Assembly (NCBI GenBank): GCA_026414485.1
Contig: JAOAIX010000002.1
Location: 112,268-176,267, forward strand
DNA from: Candidatus Bathyarchaeota archaeon
GTDB lineage: Archaea > Thermoproteota > Bathyarchaeia > Bathyarchaeales > Bathycorpusculaceae
Reading direction: 5' to 3'
Length of the DNA: 64,000 bases
Shown here: positions 1 through 9,609 of the stretch, piece by piece
Position numbering within the stretch: position 1 is the first letter of the stretch
How the letters are laid out: every line of letters begins with the position of its first letter
Program-made: the position numbers and the translations under genes
Notes under the pieces: model-generated
Database searches by the model: none
What the model was told of the DNA's origin: nothing
The model's input: only the letters and a program-made list of their open reading frames with translations

Positions 1-2787
1 CTTATAAATCGTCACGGCAAAGAAATTCCTATCAGTGACAGCGGTGCGCCCATACGAGACGACACTGGCAAAATTACAGGTGTAATTTTGGTTTTTCGCG
101 ATGTTACTGAACGGCGGAAAATTAGAAAGGAACTGGAAAGCTTTGCTAGGTTTCCCTTAGAAAACACGGCGCCAGTGTTGCGACTTAGTAACGAGGGTAA
201 AGTCTTGTATGCTAATCCCGCCTCTCACAAGCTGCTAAAAGTACCCCTAATAACGGGTTGTTTAGCTCCTGTGCAATGGAGTACCTATGTGGCAACTGCG
301 TTATCTTCCAAAGAAGCATTAACTTTTGAGGAAAAACACGGCGACAGAGTATTCCAATTTTGGGTTGTGCCTGTTGTTGCTGAGGGGTACATCAACCTGT
401 ATGCTGTAGACATTACTGACCTCAAAAAAATGGAGCATCAGCTAGCTACCTACGGGAGACTGCAAGCCGCTGTTGCAGAGTTGGGGCAGTTTGCCTTAAC
501 TCAAATTAGCGAAGATGAATTCTTGTCCAAAGTCGTCAACGTTGTAGCAAAAGCTTTGGAAGTGGATTTCTGTAAAATATTGGAGCTTCTACCAAACAAA
601 AAAGCTCTATTGCTCCGTGCCGGCTTCGGGTGGAAAGAAGGTTTAGTGGGCACAGCTACGGTGAGCACAGGGCAGAACTCGCAAGCAGGCTACACTCTAC
701 TTAGTGGCTCCCCTGTGATTGTCGAAAACTTACACACTGAAACACGTTTTTCAGGACCACAATTACTGTTTGATCACAACGTAGTAAGCGGCTTAAGTGT
801 CATCATAGGCAACCCTGCTAACCCGTATGGAGTGATGGGGGCTCATACCACGAAACTGCGTCATTTTAACCAAGACGAAGTCAACTTCTTGCAGTCAGTT
901 GCCAATTTGGTTGCAAATTTTATTAATCTAAAAATCGTTGAAACTGCTACTCGTCAAAGCGAAACCAAGTACCGTACTTTGTATGAGACGGTTTCTGGAG
1001 GAGTAGTGATTCAGAATAGAACTGGCGAGATTGTTCAAGCTAACACTGCGGCATGTGAGATTCTAGGTTTAACATTAGATCAAATGATAGGGCGGGCTTC
1101 AATGGATCCTCGCTGGCACGCTATTAACGAAGACGGTTCACCTTTCCCTGGTGAGGATCACCCTGCTATGGTTACTTTGCGAACAGGTAAGCCCCTCAGA
1201 AAGGTTGTTATGGGCGTGTATCATCCAAAAGACGAAGCGCGTAGATGGATTCAAATTAATTCAGATCCACTTTTTGACGCTGACGGTGAACTAACTGGTG
1301 TAATGACAACCTTTGTAGATATTACAGAACAAAAGAACTCGCAACAGAAATTGCAAGATAGCGAAAAGAAATATTATTCTCTATTTTACGCCATGAATGA
1401 AGGCGTATGTCTTCACGAAGTGATTTACGATAATGCTGGAAAAGCTGTTGACTACAAAATATTGGATGCCAATATAGCTTATGAAAAGATAACAGGTATA
1501 AAACGTGAAGACGCCATAGGTAAACGGGCTTCAATACTTTACCGCACAACTTCTGCCCCATACTTGGACATCTATAGCCGTGTGGCAGAAACAGGCGAAC
1601 CAACTTCTTTTACGACTTACTTTGCACCAATGGATAAATACTTCCACATTTCTGTTTTCTCACCAGCAAAAGGAAAATTCGCCACGGTTTTTGCAGACGT
1701 AACTGAGAACAAAAAGCAAGAAATGCTTCTCCGCGAAAACAACAAAAAATTTGAGCTTTTGTTTTCAAAGAACCCCGAGGCTGTAGTACTTGTTGACGCC
1801 AATTTTCTCGTCAAAGAAGTTAACACTGCTTTTACGAAGCTGTTTGGTTTTTCACAAAAAGAATTGATTGGCACCTTTCTGCCTAACTTAGTGGTTCCTG
1901 AGCGTCTAAAAACAGAGTCCCAACGCATTATCGAAAAAGCCAAAAAAGAAATAACCTACGTTGAGACAGTACGAAAACGGAAAGATGGCGCTGAAATTCC
2001 AGTTTTGGTTTCAGTAGAGCCTATCTACGAGCAAGCCAAATTTGCAGGATTTGTTGTAGTCTACAAGGACATATCTGACATTGCAAACGCTAGAGCCGCG
2101 CTGGAAAAAGCTTTACAAGAAACCCGCAGGTTAAATGAAAAATTGGCTGTTGTTGGCAGTTTGACCCGCCATGATGTACGTAACAAACTTGCAGGGATCT
2201 TGGGGTGCACATATCTATTAAAAAATAAATTTGCCTTAAACGCAGATGCCGTTCAGTATATAGAAAAAATTGAATCCTTTGTCCACCAAGCTGAACGGCT
2301 ATTTGATTTCAGCCATGCATACCAAAAAATGGGCATGGAACAACTCAGAGGCGTAAACGTGGAAGCCTGTTTCAACGAAGCAAAGGACCTCTTTCCAGAA
2401 ATAGACAAAATTGAACTTTTAAACGAATGCGCAGGTATAGAAGTTAAAGCTGACTCATTACTGCGGCAGCTCTTTTATAACTTGATTGACAATTCACTGC
2501 GGCATGGTAAAAAAGTCAGCAAAATACACTTACATTGCAAAAAAACAAAAGACCACCTACAACTAATCTATGAAGACAACGGCGTGGGCATAGCCAACAA
2601 TAAAAAATCACACATCTTCAGCGAAAACCTGAAAGCAGAAAACACAAAAGGATACGGATTATTTACAATTCGAAAACTGCTCGACGTTTACGGCTGGTCA
2701 ATAGAAGAGAACGGTGCACCAGGAGAAGGCGCCCGATTCGTTATAACGATCCCAAAAGACAAAGTCCTATCTGGTAAAAAGGAATAA
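1..2787 (+). CDS. PAS/GAF sensor histidine kinase (5' end outside window)
   Basis: Signal-transducing histidine kinase. The frame is open from base 1 and already reads as the end of a PAS domain, so the true start lies upstream. Domains by position: PAS tail (1-115), PAS-like (about 130-430), GAF (about 470-960), three more PAS modules (about 970-1330, 1350-1720, 1740-2090), then a dimerisation/phosphoacceptor segment and HATPase. The H-box reads [10 protein letters not shown] at 2161-2190, the N-box [10 protein letters not shown] begins near 2479, and a DNGVGI G-box follows. No transmembrane segment is visible, so the part seen looks cytosolic. The kinase core closely resembles that of the receiver-containing kinase at 56895-59993. 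No response regulator gene adjoins it here. The ligand is unknown. The family call is secure; the signal sensed is not. Confidence 0.93.
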   Translation, partial: LINRHGKEIPISDSGAPIRDDTGKITGVILVFRDVTERRKIRKELESFARFPLENTAPVLRLSNEGKVLYANPASHKLLKVPLITGCLAPVQWSTYVATALSSKEALTFEEKHGDRVFQFWVVPVVAEGYINLYAVDITDLKKMEHQLATYGRLQAAVAELGQFALTQISEDEFLSKVVNVVAKALEVDFCKILELLPNKKALLLRAGFGWKEGLVGTATVSTGQNSQAGYTLLSGSPVIVENLHTETRFSGPQLLFDHNVVSGLSVIIGNPANPYGVMGAHTTKLRHFNQDEVNFLQSVANLVANFINLKIVETATRQSETKYRTLYETVSGGVVIQNRTGEIVQANTAACEILGLTLDQMIGRASMDPRWHAINEDGSPFPGEDHPAMVTLRTGKPLRKVVMGVYHPKDEARRWIQINSDPLFDADGELTGVMTTFVDITEQKNSQQKLQDSEKKYYSLFYAMNEGVCLHEVIYDNAGKAVDYKILDANIAYEKITGIKREDAIGKRASILYRTTSAPYLDIYSRVAETGEPTSFTTYFAPMDKYFHISVFSPAKGKFATVFADVTENKKQEMLLRENNKKFELLFSKNPEAVVLVDANFLVKEVNTAFTKLFGFSQKELIGTFLPNLVVPERLKTESQRIIEKAKKEITYVETVRKRKDGAEIPVLVSVEPIYEQAKFAGFVVVYKDISDIANARAALEKALQETRRLNEKLAVVGSLTRHDVRNKLAGILGCTYLLKNKFALNADAVQYIEKIESFVHQAERLFDFSHAYQKMGMEQLRGVNVEACFNEAKDLFPEIDKIELLNECAGIEVKADSLLRQLFYNLIDNSLRHGKKVSKIHLHCKKTKDHLQLIYEDNGVGIANNKKSHIFSENLKAENTKGYGLFTIRKLLDVYGWSIEENGAPGEGARFVITIPKDKVLSGKKE

Positions 2788-2841
2788 AAATTTGGGCGGT
2801 TAATTTACGATTTTGTAAACTCAATACGTCAAAACATAAAA

Positions 2842-3161
2842 TGGGCGTGGCGTGTTGGCCATAACCCGCCTTTTGTTGACTGTGGCATCTGGCTAATCGG
2901 GCTACCCGCGCTCTCCCGTAGATGAGTCATCAGCGCCTGTTTGCCCTTTCCACTTGCAGGACGGCCGTTTCAACGTTCCATCTCAGCACATTCCGCGTCG
3001 CAAACGCATCATCACCGCGTCTGAGTGGACGGGTCGTTTCTGTTCCGTTGCCAAGCCTCTCGGCTTCTCCCTATCGGGAGTGCAATTCTACATGTGGGCG
3101 GAGTTTCCTCAGACCCTCGAAACGTCAGGTCCGACAGCCACACACCAACTCGCCAGCCCAC
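2842..3161 (-). ncRNA. rnpB: RNase P RNA (archaeal type A)
   Basis: Catalytic RNA of ribonuclease P, which removes tRNA 5' leaders. On the minus strand the 5' part carries GAGGAAACUCCGCC (complement of about 3104-3117), a one-base variant of the universal GAGGAAAGUCC element. The 3' part carries CAAAAGGCGGGUUAUGG (CR-V-like), and the two pair to form P4. The ends pair as P1: GGCGAGUUGG (3145-3154) with CCAACACGCC (2849-2858), one mismatch, extendable by a few pairs. The middle carries GUGGAAAGGGCAAACAGGC and UGAUGACUCAUCU stretches typical of archaeal RNase P RNA. The ends are inferred from P1 and may be off by several bases. Overlapping forward ORFs are spurious. Confidence 0.88.
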
Positions 3162-3301
3162 AAAAATAAAGACGACGCAACCAATAAACGTAACCTTCTA
3201 AAACTTCCAAACAAATGCTTCATGTCTGTAACTGAACAGTACCGGTAAACCCAATAACCCCACATAACTAATAATTATCTCATAGCAGTTCAATTACACC
3301 T

Positions 3302-3886
3302 ATGAAACGTGTCATACTCATAACAGGTACCCCAAGCGTTGGAAAAACTACTATAGCCCAAAACCTTGCCTCTAAACTTAATGCAGCATATGTAAACCTG
3401 ACAGAACTGGCAGAAAAGGAGCACCTGACGCTAAGTAAAGATAAAAAAAGAGACACAAAAATAATTGACGAAACAAAAATGCGGCAAACACTCACACAAA
3501 TCATAATCCAAACAGGCGCGAACGATATAATCATAGACGGCCATTATGCAGCCGCAGTTACAGCCCCTTCTCTTACAACGCATGTCTTCGTCCTTAGACG
3601 TAATCCCCAACAACTACGGACACTCATGCAAGAACGTGGCTTTAGCCAAAGCAAACAAGACGAAAACATAGCTGCAGAAATACTAGACGTTTGCCTCGTA
3701 GAAGCTTTACGTACACAACCAAAAGAGCGCGTTTGCGAACTCGACGTCACGGAAAAAAACGTCGAAGAAGTAGTAAAAGAGATGCTTTTGATCCTTGACG
3801 GCAAAAACAAAGGTAACATAGGCATTGTTGACTGGCTTGGCACACTCGAAAGGGAAGGCAAACTAAGTGAATATTTGAAAATCTAA
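3302..3886 (+). CDS. AK6/Fap7-like adenylate kinase family NTPase
   Basis: Small P-loop nucleoside monophosphate kinase of the AK6 (Fap7/hCINAP) group, which in archaea and eukaryotes combines adenylate kinase/ATPase activity with late small-subunit ribosome maturation. The P-loop GTPSVGKT lies at residues 8-15, and an IIIDGH motif typical of the family follows near residue 80. At 194 residues it is slightly longer than usual (about 180) because of a C-terminal tail. The ATG at 3302 follows an AT-rich stretch without a strong SD. It stands alone, divergent from the RNase P RNA gene. The AK6 assignment rests on the P-loop context and DGH motif; the ribosomal role is known only for the family. 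Confidence 0.85.
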   Translation: MKRVILITGTPSVGKTTIAQNLASKLNAAYVNLTELAEKEHLTLSKDKKRDTKIIDETKMRQTLTQIIIQTGANDIIIDGHYAAAVTAPSLTTHVFVLRRNPQQLRTLMQERGFSQSKQDENIAAEILDVCLVEALRTQPKERVCELDVTEKNVEEVVKEMLLILDGKNKGNIGIVDWLGTLEREGKLSEYLKI

Positions 3887-4024
3887 ACAATCACACAAGA
3901 GGTAAAAAGGCAACTCATAGAAACCGTATGTTTCACGGCATTCACACTTCTGCAAATAATAAATTCTCACTCATAAGAACTACTTTTATTTTCAAACGCG
4001 TTAACTTAACGTAAGGTGAACTCT

Positions 4025-4597
4025 ATGGAATTAAAAGGTAGCCAAACTGAAAAAAACATTCTAACAGCTTTTGCAGGAGAATCTCAAGCGCGTAACCGTT
4101 ACAGCTTCTTTGCAAGCGTCGCAAAAAAAGAAGGTTACGAACAAATCTCAGCTATATTCCAAGAAACAGCAGACAACGAAAAAGAACACGCCAAACTTTT
4201 CTTTCAACAACTCAAAGGCGGTATGGTGGAAATAAAAGCTGTTTACCCAGCAGGAATCATATCTTCAACTCTAGATAACCTCCAAGAAGCGGCAGAAGGA
4301 GAAAAAGCAGAGTGGACAATGATTTACCCCAACTTCAGTGAAGTTGCCGAAAAAGAAGGATTCCAAGAAATAGCCAACCTCTTCCGTCAAGTCGCCAAAG
4401 TGGAAGCTCACCACGAACGCAGATATCGGAAACTGTGGGAAAACGTGAAACAGAACAAAGTGTTTAAAAAAGACACACCTATAAAATGGAAATGCCGCAA
4501 TTGTGGGCACGTCCTTGAAGGTAACCAAGCCCCACTCACATGTCCTGTCTGCAGTCACCCCCAGAGCTACTTTGAAGTGTGGACCGAAAACTACTAA
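4025..4597 (+). CDS. Rubrerythrin
   Basis: Non-haem diiron protein that reduces hydrogen peroxide in anaerobes. The N-terminal ferritin-like four-helix domain has the expected ligand segments ([10 protein letters not shown] near residue 17, DNEKEH, and KVEAHHERR). The C-terminal rubredoxin-like domain has two CxxC knuckles (CRNCGH and CPVCSH). At 190 residues it has the normal length. A GTG at 4016 would add three residues, but it lies inside the SD sequence AAGGTG (4013-4018), which is correctly spaced for the ATG at 4025, so 4025 is preferred. It appears to be a single-gene transcript. Cytosolic peroxide defence fits an obligately anaerobic lifestyle. Confidence 0.95.
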   Translation: MELKGSQTEKNILTAFAGESQARNRYSFFASVAKKEGYEQISAIFQETADNEKEHAKLFFQQLKGGMVEIKAVYPAGIISSTLDNLQEAAEGEKAEWTMIYPNFSEVAEKEGFQEIANLFRQVAKVEAHHERRYRKLWENVKQNKVFKKDTPIKWKCRNCGHVLEGNQAPLTCPVCSHPQSYFEVWTENY

Positions 4598-4806
4598 ATG
4601 TCATTTGCATTACCAACCTCTTAACGGCGTGTCCCTTCCTTTTTCTTCTAATCCTAAATTCTTCCCTGTTGATGGCACTCAGTAACGTAAGAGGCAACAA
4701 AACATAAATTAATAACTAATTAACACATCTGTTTCTCATTATTTGTAAAACAAAAACTTTTTGAAGTAAGTATAGTTGAATTAAAATCTTGTTTTAGGTG
4801 TGCCTC

Positions 4807-5304
4807 ATGCGCGAGGAATATGATCCGTTGCTACTCCGCATGTTCCTCAATTATCCCTATCTTCCCACTCCCCGCACAGTCATTGAAACAGCTTTAACAC
4901 TTCTTGATCTAGATGAAACAGCAATTTTCGCAGATCTAGGAAGTGGCGAAGGTAACGTAACTACCATTGTAGCCGAAAAATTCAACTGCTTTTGCGTAGG
5001 TTTCGAGATTGACCTCCGTTTGATAAAAGAAGCTAAACAGAAAATCAAAAACACACCTATCAAACATAACATTGAATATGTTCAAGCAGATCTCTTCAGA
5101 GTAGATCTTTCACATTTTGACGCAATTTACGTCTACCCATTTCCCACGATCGCCCCTAAACTTTCAGAAAAAATAAAGACTGAATGCAAAAAAACCACTA
5201 AAATCGTCGCTTATGACTACCCACTAGTGGGATTTACACCCAAAAAGGTAGCCACTGTTAATGTTGGTCTGCACACCAACAAAATTTACCTCTATACCCT
5301 TTGA
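4807..5304 (+). CDS. Class I SAM methyltransferase, aKMT-like
   Basis: SAM-dependent methyltransferase of about 165 residues. The SAM-binding loop is FADLGSGEG, followed by the acidic strand end CVGFEID that would bind the ribose hydroxyls. The N-terminal PYLPTPRTVIE segment and the compact single-domain build resemble the archaeal protein lysine methyltransferase aKMT (a Dot1-related enzyme that methylates Cren7 and other proteins), which is the best guess. The substrate cannot be read from sequence. ATG 4807 is preferred over GTG 4798, because the GTG overlaps the SD AGGTG at 4796-4800, six bases upstream of the ATG. Alternative: an unrelated small methyltransferase. Confidence 0.75.
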   Translation: MREEYDPLLLRMFLNYPYLPTPRTVIETALTLLDLDETAIFADLGSGEGNVTTIVAEKFNCFCVGFEIDLRLIKEAKQKIKNTPIKHNIEYVQADLFRVDLSHFDAIYVYPFPTIAPKLSEKIKTECKKTTKIVAYDYPLVGFTPKKVATVNVGLHTNKIYLYTL

Positions 5305-5390
5305 AAATTATTAGGTGTAAACCAGAACGAAAAACGTTTAATCACCCCTTTTTTAACATTCAAAACAAGATTTTCAAAGTAAGAAACTTG

Positions 5391-7121
5391 CTATATGTGG
5401 TTTTGAATTGGCGGAGGGGGAGGAGGCGGCGGTGGCGGCATCTGATACGGCATCTGAGGTTGCTGCTGCAGTGGTGGAGCGGTGTATATAATCAATCCTC
5501 CAACTAGTTTGAGCACTGCCGCTACTATGAACAAATAAGCGCCGATACCTAAACCCCAAGTGACAGTAGTTACTCCAATTATTGGAAATACTTCGCTGCT
5601 TGTTCCCTGAATTGGGCTGCGGGCAATGGCGCTGAGCATGTTTTCAACCGCAGTAGGTATTGTTTGTCCCGGGAATAAGCCTGACGCCAATGGTGCAAGC
5701 GCACCCAACTGAGATATAAACAGTAAGATGAGTATGAGCGGCAGCAATGAGCTAACGGTTCCTATCATAAGTTTTTTGCCTAAGCTTTTGCCACTTTTTA
5801 TGCCTATTACATCTAAAGCCAGCAGGATTAGGCCTGCTCCAAAAGCTATTGCAAAGGGCATTTGTGTAGTGAACAACGTTGTATAACCTGATGTTGAATC
5901 TGAACCGCCTGCACCCATGAACATTTTTACGGTTACGCCGTTAATGCCATCCATATTCATCAACGTAGCTCCTCCCTGTTGCGCTAACGGCCCACTTTGC
6001 GACACCGCAGTTATTGTGTACCACGGCAGAAACAACGCAAAAATGTTCAGTACAATAGCAACTATGCCCAAAATCAACCCGATACTTCCGCGCCCTCTGA
6101 GGAATTTTCCCACCAATAAGCCGCCTTTTTGAACCATTCGTACTATGCACCAGCACTTCCAAGCGCCTCGTGCGATAATGTAAACTACAAAGAGTAAAAG
6201 AAAGTTAGCAACCAGCAACGCAAGAATAAAGTATGTACCATTAACCGTGAAGGTGGAGTTCAGGTACACTTCAGGTTGAGCCCACCGTATACCGTCTTGG
6301 TTGAAAACTGGACCATACGGACCTGCTTGACCTAAAGCAACTTCATCTTCTGTCCCCCAATATCCCCAGCGTCCAGCAAAATTCAACCACCCTTGGTTTT
6401 CCAGCATTACAAGATTGAGATCCGCGGGCATTATCGTTTTTCCATCATTGCCTACAATGTCGCTTTCAAGTCCCATTCTGCCCTGATAGGAACGGAAGTA
6501 GTTGGCATGGGAGCCTTGGGCTACGTACACGACTGGGTGGTCATCCACTTTCTCCACATCGCTCCAGACAGCATTTTGTCCTGCTCCATGCTGCGAAAGT
6601 AATACCTGCCTAGGGTTGCCTGAAGCATCAAGAAATACCTGAATGACTTCTATGTCGCCTTGGTGATCATTCAGAGGACCGTTATTGTAAATGTAAAAAA
6701 GCCAGTATTGAATCACAGTTGAGGACGCTGTCCGAACAACATGAACATAAGCATAGTACCCCAATGACGAGGCTCGCGCCGAATAATCCGCCGCGATTCG
6801 CTCATAAGTTCCCAATTTGTTATCCAAAAACAGATCTGCTGCTGTGTAAGTTCCTAAAGTGTCTGCCCTCGGTGAAGGATCAATAACTGTAGATGAAACA
6901 CCAAACGGCGCTCTTTGTTTAAGAGCTGAAATTTCTATGATGTAGTCAACTGTTGTAGGGTAGAACTGTTCACCTGCCGTGAAATGAAGAACAGGCGCAT
7001 ATTTCGCTGCTAACTGCTCATTTGTTTGAGCACTTACACTAAACAGAAAAGCTGACAGAAGTATTAATAGAGCACAAGATGCTGCAACAAAAAGTTTTGT
7101 ATGACATACGGTTAACCTCAT
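5391..7121 (-). CDS. Secreted Vps62-like membrane protein with proline-rich tail
   Basis: A 576-residue exported protein. It has a signal peptide (residues 1-31), then an extracytoplasmic domain of about 240 residues resembling the Vps62/DUF946 family (YAPVLHF near residue 40, VQYWLFYIYNN-type core, DHQGDIE, and VYVAQGSHANYF near 215). About five transmembrane segments follow (near 305-325, 345-370, 425-445, 455-475 and 520-550). It ends with a cytoplasmic tail containing a run of ten prolines. Its function is unknown; Vps62-like domains occur in surface or secreted proteins and their activity is not established. ATG 7121 is preceded by a purine-rich SD (GGGAGAAGG). No neighbour suggests a role. 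Confidence 0.7.
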   Translation of the reverse strand: MRLTVCHTKLFVAASCALLILLSAFLFSVSAQTNEQLAAKYAPVLHFTAGEQFYPTTVDYIIEISALKQRAPFGVSSTVIDPSPRADTLGTYTAADLFLDNKLGTYERIAADYSARASSLGYYAYVHVVRTASSTVIQYWLFYIYNNGPLNDHQGDIEVIQVFLDASGNPRQVLLSQHGAGQNAVWSDVEKVDDHPVVYVAQGSHANYFRSYQGRMGLESDIVGNDGKTIMPADLNLVMLENQGWLNFAGRWGYWGTEDEVALGQAGPYGPVFNQDGIRWAQPEVYLNSTFTVNGTYFILALLVANFLLLFVVYIIARGAWKCWCIVRMVQKGGLLVGKFLRGRGSIGLILGIVAIVLNIFALFLPWYTITAVSQSGPLAQQGGATLMNMDGINGVTVKMFMGAGGSDSTSGYTTLFTTQMPFAIAFGAGLILLALDVIGIKSGKSLGKKLMIGTVSSLLPLILILLFISQLGALAPLASGLFPGQTIPTAVENMLSAIARSPIQGTSSEVFPIIGVTTVTWGLGIGAYLFIVAAVLKLVGGLIIYTAPPLQQQPQMPYQMPPPPPPPPPPIQNHI

Positions 7122-7266
7122 GTTTTGCCTTCTCCCCTCTTTTCTTATCAGTGAGATATGCCTTTAAATTTTTCTAACCTTAACAAGACTGAGCTAAAAG
7201 TGTCTGACTTTTAAAAGGAAACTTTATGAGAAAAACCGCAACAAATCTATGTAGAGTGTCGGCAAA

Positions 7267-7632
7267 ATGCGGCTGAAGTCTTTGGAGGAAAAATACTTAG
7301 TTAAAACAGGCGTCAAAGAAGCTTCTGAACTAGTCCAAAAAGCCCTAGGAGAAATTGGTTTAAAAAATGTGATCATAAAAAAACATGTGCCACCGAGATA
7401 CCTGCTTGTTGAATACACGCCAAGTTGGGTAGGTAAAGCGTTAGAAATAGAATTTTTATTCAAAGAGAGCGAGCGTGGAACAGAAATAGAAGTTAAATGG
7501 CCTTATACCCGAGAGGTGCCATCTAAAACTGAAACCCCTGAAGTTTTTCGTAAATATCAGGAAGAGATGAAAAAAATAACTGATTCAATAATTTCCGATT
7601 TTAAAATGAAAATAAACGCAATTGAGTCCTAA
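7267..7632 (+). CDS. Conserved-looking hypothetical protein, 121 aa
   Basis: Not recognised. It is a charged alpha/beta protein of 121 residues without signal peptide, membrane segment or cysteine pairs. The N-terminal half looks helical (residues 1-30). The centre alternates hydrophobic and charged residues as in beta strands (VIIKKHVPPRYLLVEYTPS, then IEFLFKESERGTEIEVKWP). The C-terminal 35 residues form an amphipathic helix. This strand-rich core with a long last helix would fit a small SRPBCC-like fold, but that is a guess. The ATG at 7267 opens about 20 bases after a purine-rich stretch. It is followed by the oppositely oriented tRNA-Ala gene. Confidence 0.6.
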   Translation: MRLKSLEEKYLVKTGVKEASELVQKALGEIGLKNVIIKKHVPPRYLLVEYTPSWVGKALEIEFLFKESERGTEIEVKWPYTREVPSKTETPEVFRKYQEEMKKITDSIISDFKMKINAIES

Positions 7633-7672
7633 GAGGTTATACCACAGAACTTATGCAATTAATGTGTGTGGT

Positions 7673-7750
7673 TGGTGGACGGGGCGGGATTTGAACCCGC
7701 GGCCTCCACGATGCCAACGTGGCGATCATGCCAGGCTGATCTACCCGCCC
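7673..7750 (-). tRNA. tRNA-Ala(GGC)
   Basis: Complete cloverleaf on the minus strand. The acceptor GGGCGGG (7744-7750) pairs with CCCGUCC with one G-U. The anticodon arm is CCACG-UUGGCAU-CGUGG, giving anticodon GGC (Ala). The T-arm is GCGGG-UUCAAAU-CCCGC. The mature body is 75 nt (7676-7750), the discriminator base is A, and CCA is encoded at 7673-7675. No intron is seen. TATA-like elements (CTTATAGG, GTATAAGC on the minus strand) lie about 35-45 bases upstream. Confidence 0.97.
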
Positions 7751-7996
7751 AAAAGACTGGGCTTCTGAAGCTTTATCCCTGCTTATACCTATAAGCGTTT
7801 CTTTGCTTGATCGTTAAAAATGATTTCAGCGTTTCTTAGATCATCCTTTGAAGTCTTTTAATGCCCCTTAAGTATCTATCGATTTAGTTTCTTGTTTTTG
7901 ACAGTAGAATCTGTTGTCTGCCTTTTCATTACATTGTAGCCATAAATCAGTGGGCCAACTACCCGTGTACTTGTGTTTGATATGTCCCTTTAAAGG

Positions 7997-8353
7997 TTAA
8001 ATTAACGTAAAATTCCCGAGGGCTATCCCAACCAGTGTCAGCAACATTCCGATTACAGCAAACATAAGCACAGCAATTATGCTTATAGCTAACGCTTTTA
8101 GCCACCCGCAATCAAAAAAGTGTTTTATCAGAGACAGCCACATTAGAAGTAAAATTAACGATGCGCTTATTCCTGTGATAAAAAAACCTAGCACCGAGCC
8201 TATTATTGTTCCCAAGAGAACTATCCATATTGCATCGGTGAATTTTGCCTTATCTTTGCCTGCTAAAAGTCTGCCTGAAAGCCACAGAACAGGGGATAAC
8301 ACAACTACGTTAATAATTACTTCCAACAACAACGCATCTAAATTTATTGCCAT
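7997..8353 (-). CDS. Small integral membrane protein
   Basis: A 118-residue hydrophobic protein with four probable transmembrane helices (about residues 5-30, 42-60, 63-82 and 88-112). Short charged loops separate them (RLLAGKDKAKF after the first). Function is not recognised. ATG 8353 is preferred; a TTG five codons upstream (8368) is also in frame. It lies just downstream of the dnaJ stop on the same strand with a short gap, so it could be cotranscribed with the chaperone operon, but nothing links it to protein folding. Confidence 0.6.
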   Translation of the reverse strand: MAINLDALLLEVIINVVVLSPVLWLSGRLLAGKDKAKFTDAIWIVLLGTIIGSVLGFFITGISASLILLLMWLSLIKHFFDCGWLKALAISIIAVLMFAVIGMLLTLVGIALGNFTLI

Positions 8354-8421
8354 CAGGCATGCCTTCAATTGTTTATTACGTTTTGTTTTTAAAGGCTTTT
8401 TCTTTTAACGAAGTGATAGGG

Positions 8422-9552
8422 CTAAATTCGGAATTTATACGATGATTTAGACTGTGAGTTTTGGTCAAATTCCCTTGCTAACTGTTCCAAAAGTATACGT
8501 TGTTCTCTAGTTACTTTTTGAGGAACAATAATTCCTATGCGCACAACGAGGTCGCCTCTTCCATATCCTCTGAATCTAGGCATGCCTTTACCCTTGATCC
8601 GAATAACTTCGTTTGCTTGTGTACCCGCTTTAATTTTTAGTTCAGTTGGCCCCTCTAGTGTGGGCACCTGAACTGTTGCACCTAACACTGCTTGAGGATA
8701 GTTAAGCATTAACACATAATATAAATCGTCGCCGTCACGGACGAATAAGTCGTGGGGCATAATGTGAACTAGAACGTAAAGGTCTCCTGGTTCGCCATTG
8801 TTTGGTGCTGCTTCGCCTTCTCCTCTGAGTCTAAGTTGGTAACCTTCATCTATACCAAGAGGAATTTTTATTGTGATTTTGCGTTTTTTCTTAACTATGC
8901 CTGAGCCACGGCAGTTTTTACAAAACGTTTCAATAATTTTGCCTTTGCCATTGCAATCTGGGCAAGGTGTGACCTGAACAAACATGCCGAAAGGACTTCG
9001 CCGCATGTTTTGAACTTGACCTTGCCCGTTACAGCGACTACATATTTTAGGTTGTGTGCCCGGCGCAGCGCCTGACCCGCTGCAGACTTCACATTTTTCG
9101 TTTCGAGGAATTTCAATTTCTTTTTCTGATCCTCTCGCAGCATCTTCTAAGGTTATGCTAAGCTCATAGAGTAAGTCTTGACCGCGATTGGAGCGTTGAT
9201 TAAAATTTCTTCCTCCAAAGCCTCCGCCAAAAAAGTGGCTGAAAATGTCTCCAAAATCAAAGCCTAAATCACGAAATATAGTGTTGAAGTCTGCCCCCCG
9301 AAAAATATCCTCTTCAGTGTATCTCTGGTCAAATCCTGCGTGCCCAAGCATATCATATTGTTGTCTTTTTTGGTCGTCAGAAAGAACGGCGTAGGCTTCG
9401 CTGATTTCTTTAAATTTTTCTTCTGCTTCAGGTGACTTATTCCTGTCAGGGTGATATTGCAGCGCTAGTTTTCGATAGCTATCTTTAATCTGATCTTTAG
9501 TTGCATTTCTAGGTACGCCGAGAATTTCGTAGTAGTCACGTTTTTCAGCCAT
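8422..9552 (-). CDS. dnaJ: Chaperone protein DnaJ (Hsp40)
   Basis: Type I Hsp40 co-chaperone that delivers clients to DnaK and stimulates its ATPase. The J-domain occupies residues 1-70 with the HPD tripeptide (YHPDRN). A Gly/Phe-rich linker follows ([10 protein letters not shown] region, about 85-130). The zinc-binding domain has four CxxCxGxG-type repeats ([32 protein letters not shown]; about 150-220). The two beta-barrel substrate-binding domains complete 376 residues, the usual length. It is the third gene of grpE-dnaK-dnaJ, 57 bases after dnaK. Hsp70 systems in archaea are generally regarded as acquired from bacteria. Confidence 0.98.
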   Translation of the reverse strand: MAEKRDYYEILGVPRNATKDQIKDSYRKLALQYHPDRNKSPEAEEKFKEISEAYAVLSDDQKRQQYDMLGHAGFDQRYTEEDIFRGADFNTIFRDLGFDFGDIFSHFFGGGFGGRNFNQRSNRGQDLLYELSITLEDAARGSEKEIEIPRNEKCEVCSGSGAAPGTQPKICSRCNGQGQVQNMRRSPFGMFVQVTPCPDCNGKGKIIETFCKNCRGSGIVKKKRKITIKIPLGIDEGYQLRLRGEGEAAPNNGEPGDLYVLVHIMPHDLFVRDGDDLYYVLMLNYPQAVLGATVQVPTLEGPTELKIKAGTQANEVIRIKGKGMPRFRGYGRGDLVVRIGIIVPQKVTREQRILLEQLAREFDQNSQSKSSYKFRI

Positions 9553-9609
9553 AGAGATAACCGCTGGAACAGAAGAAAATGAGGTAGGGGGTCAAAACTG
9601 TTTCGCTGT

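Noticed and set aside
2922..3248. Forward ORF of 108 codons
   Set aside because: It lies across the minus-strand RNase P RNA gene, whose conserved core and pairing explain the sequence; the translation has no protein-like character.
5300..5420. GGC/GGA-rich repeat as a possible tandem repeat
   Set aside because: It is the polyproline codon run at the end of the Vps62-like gene on the minus strand.
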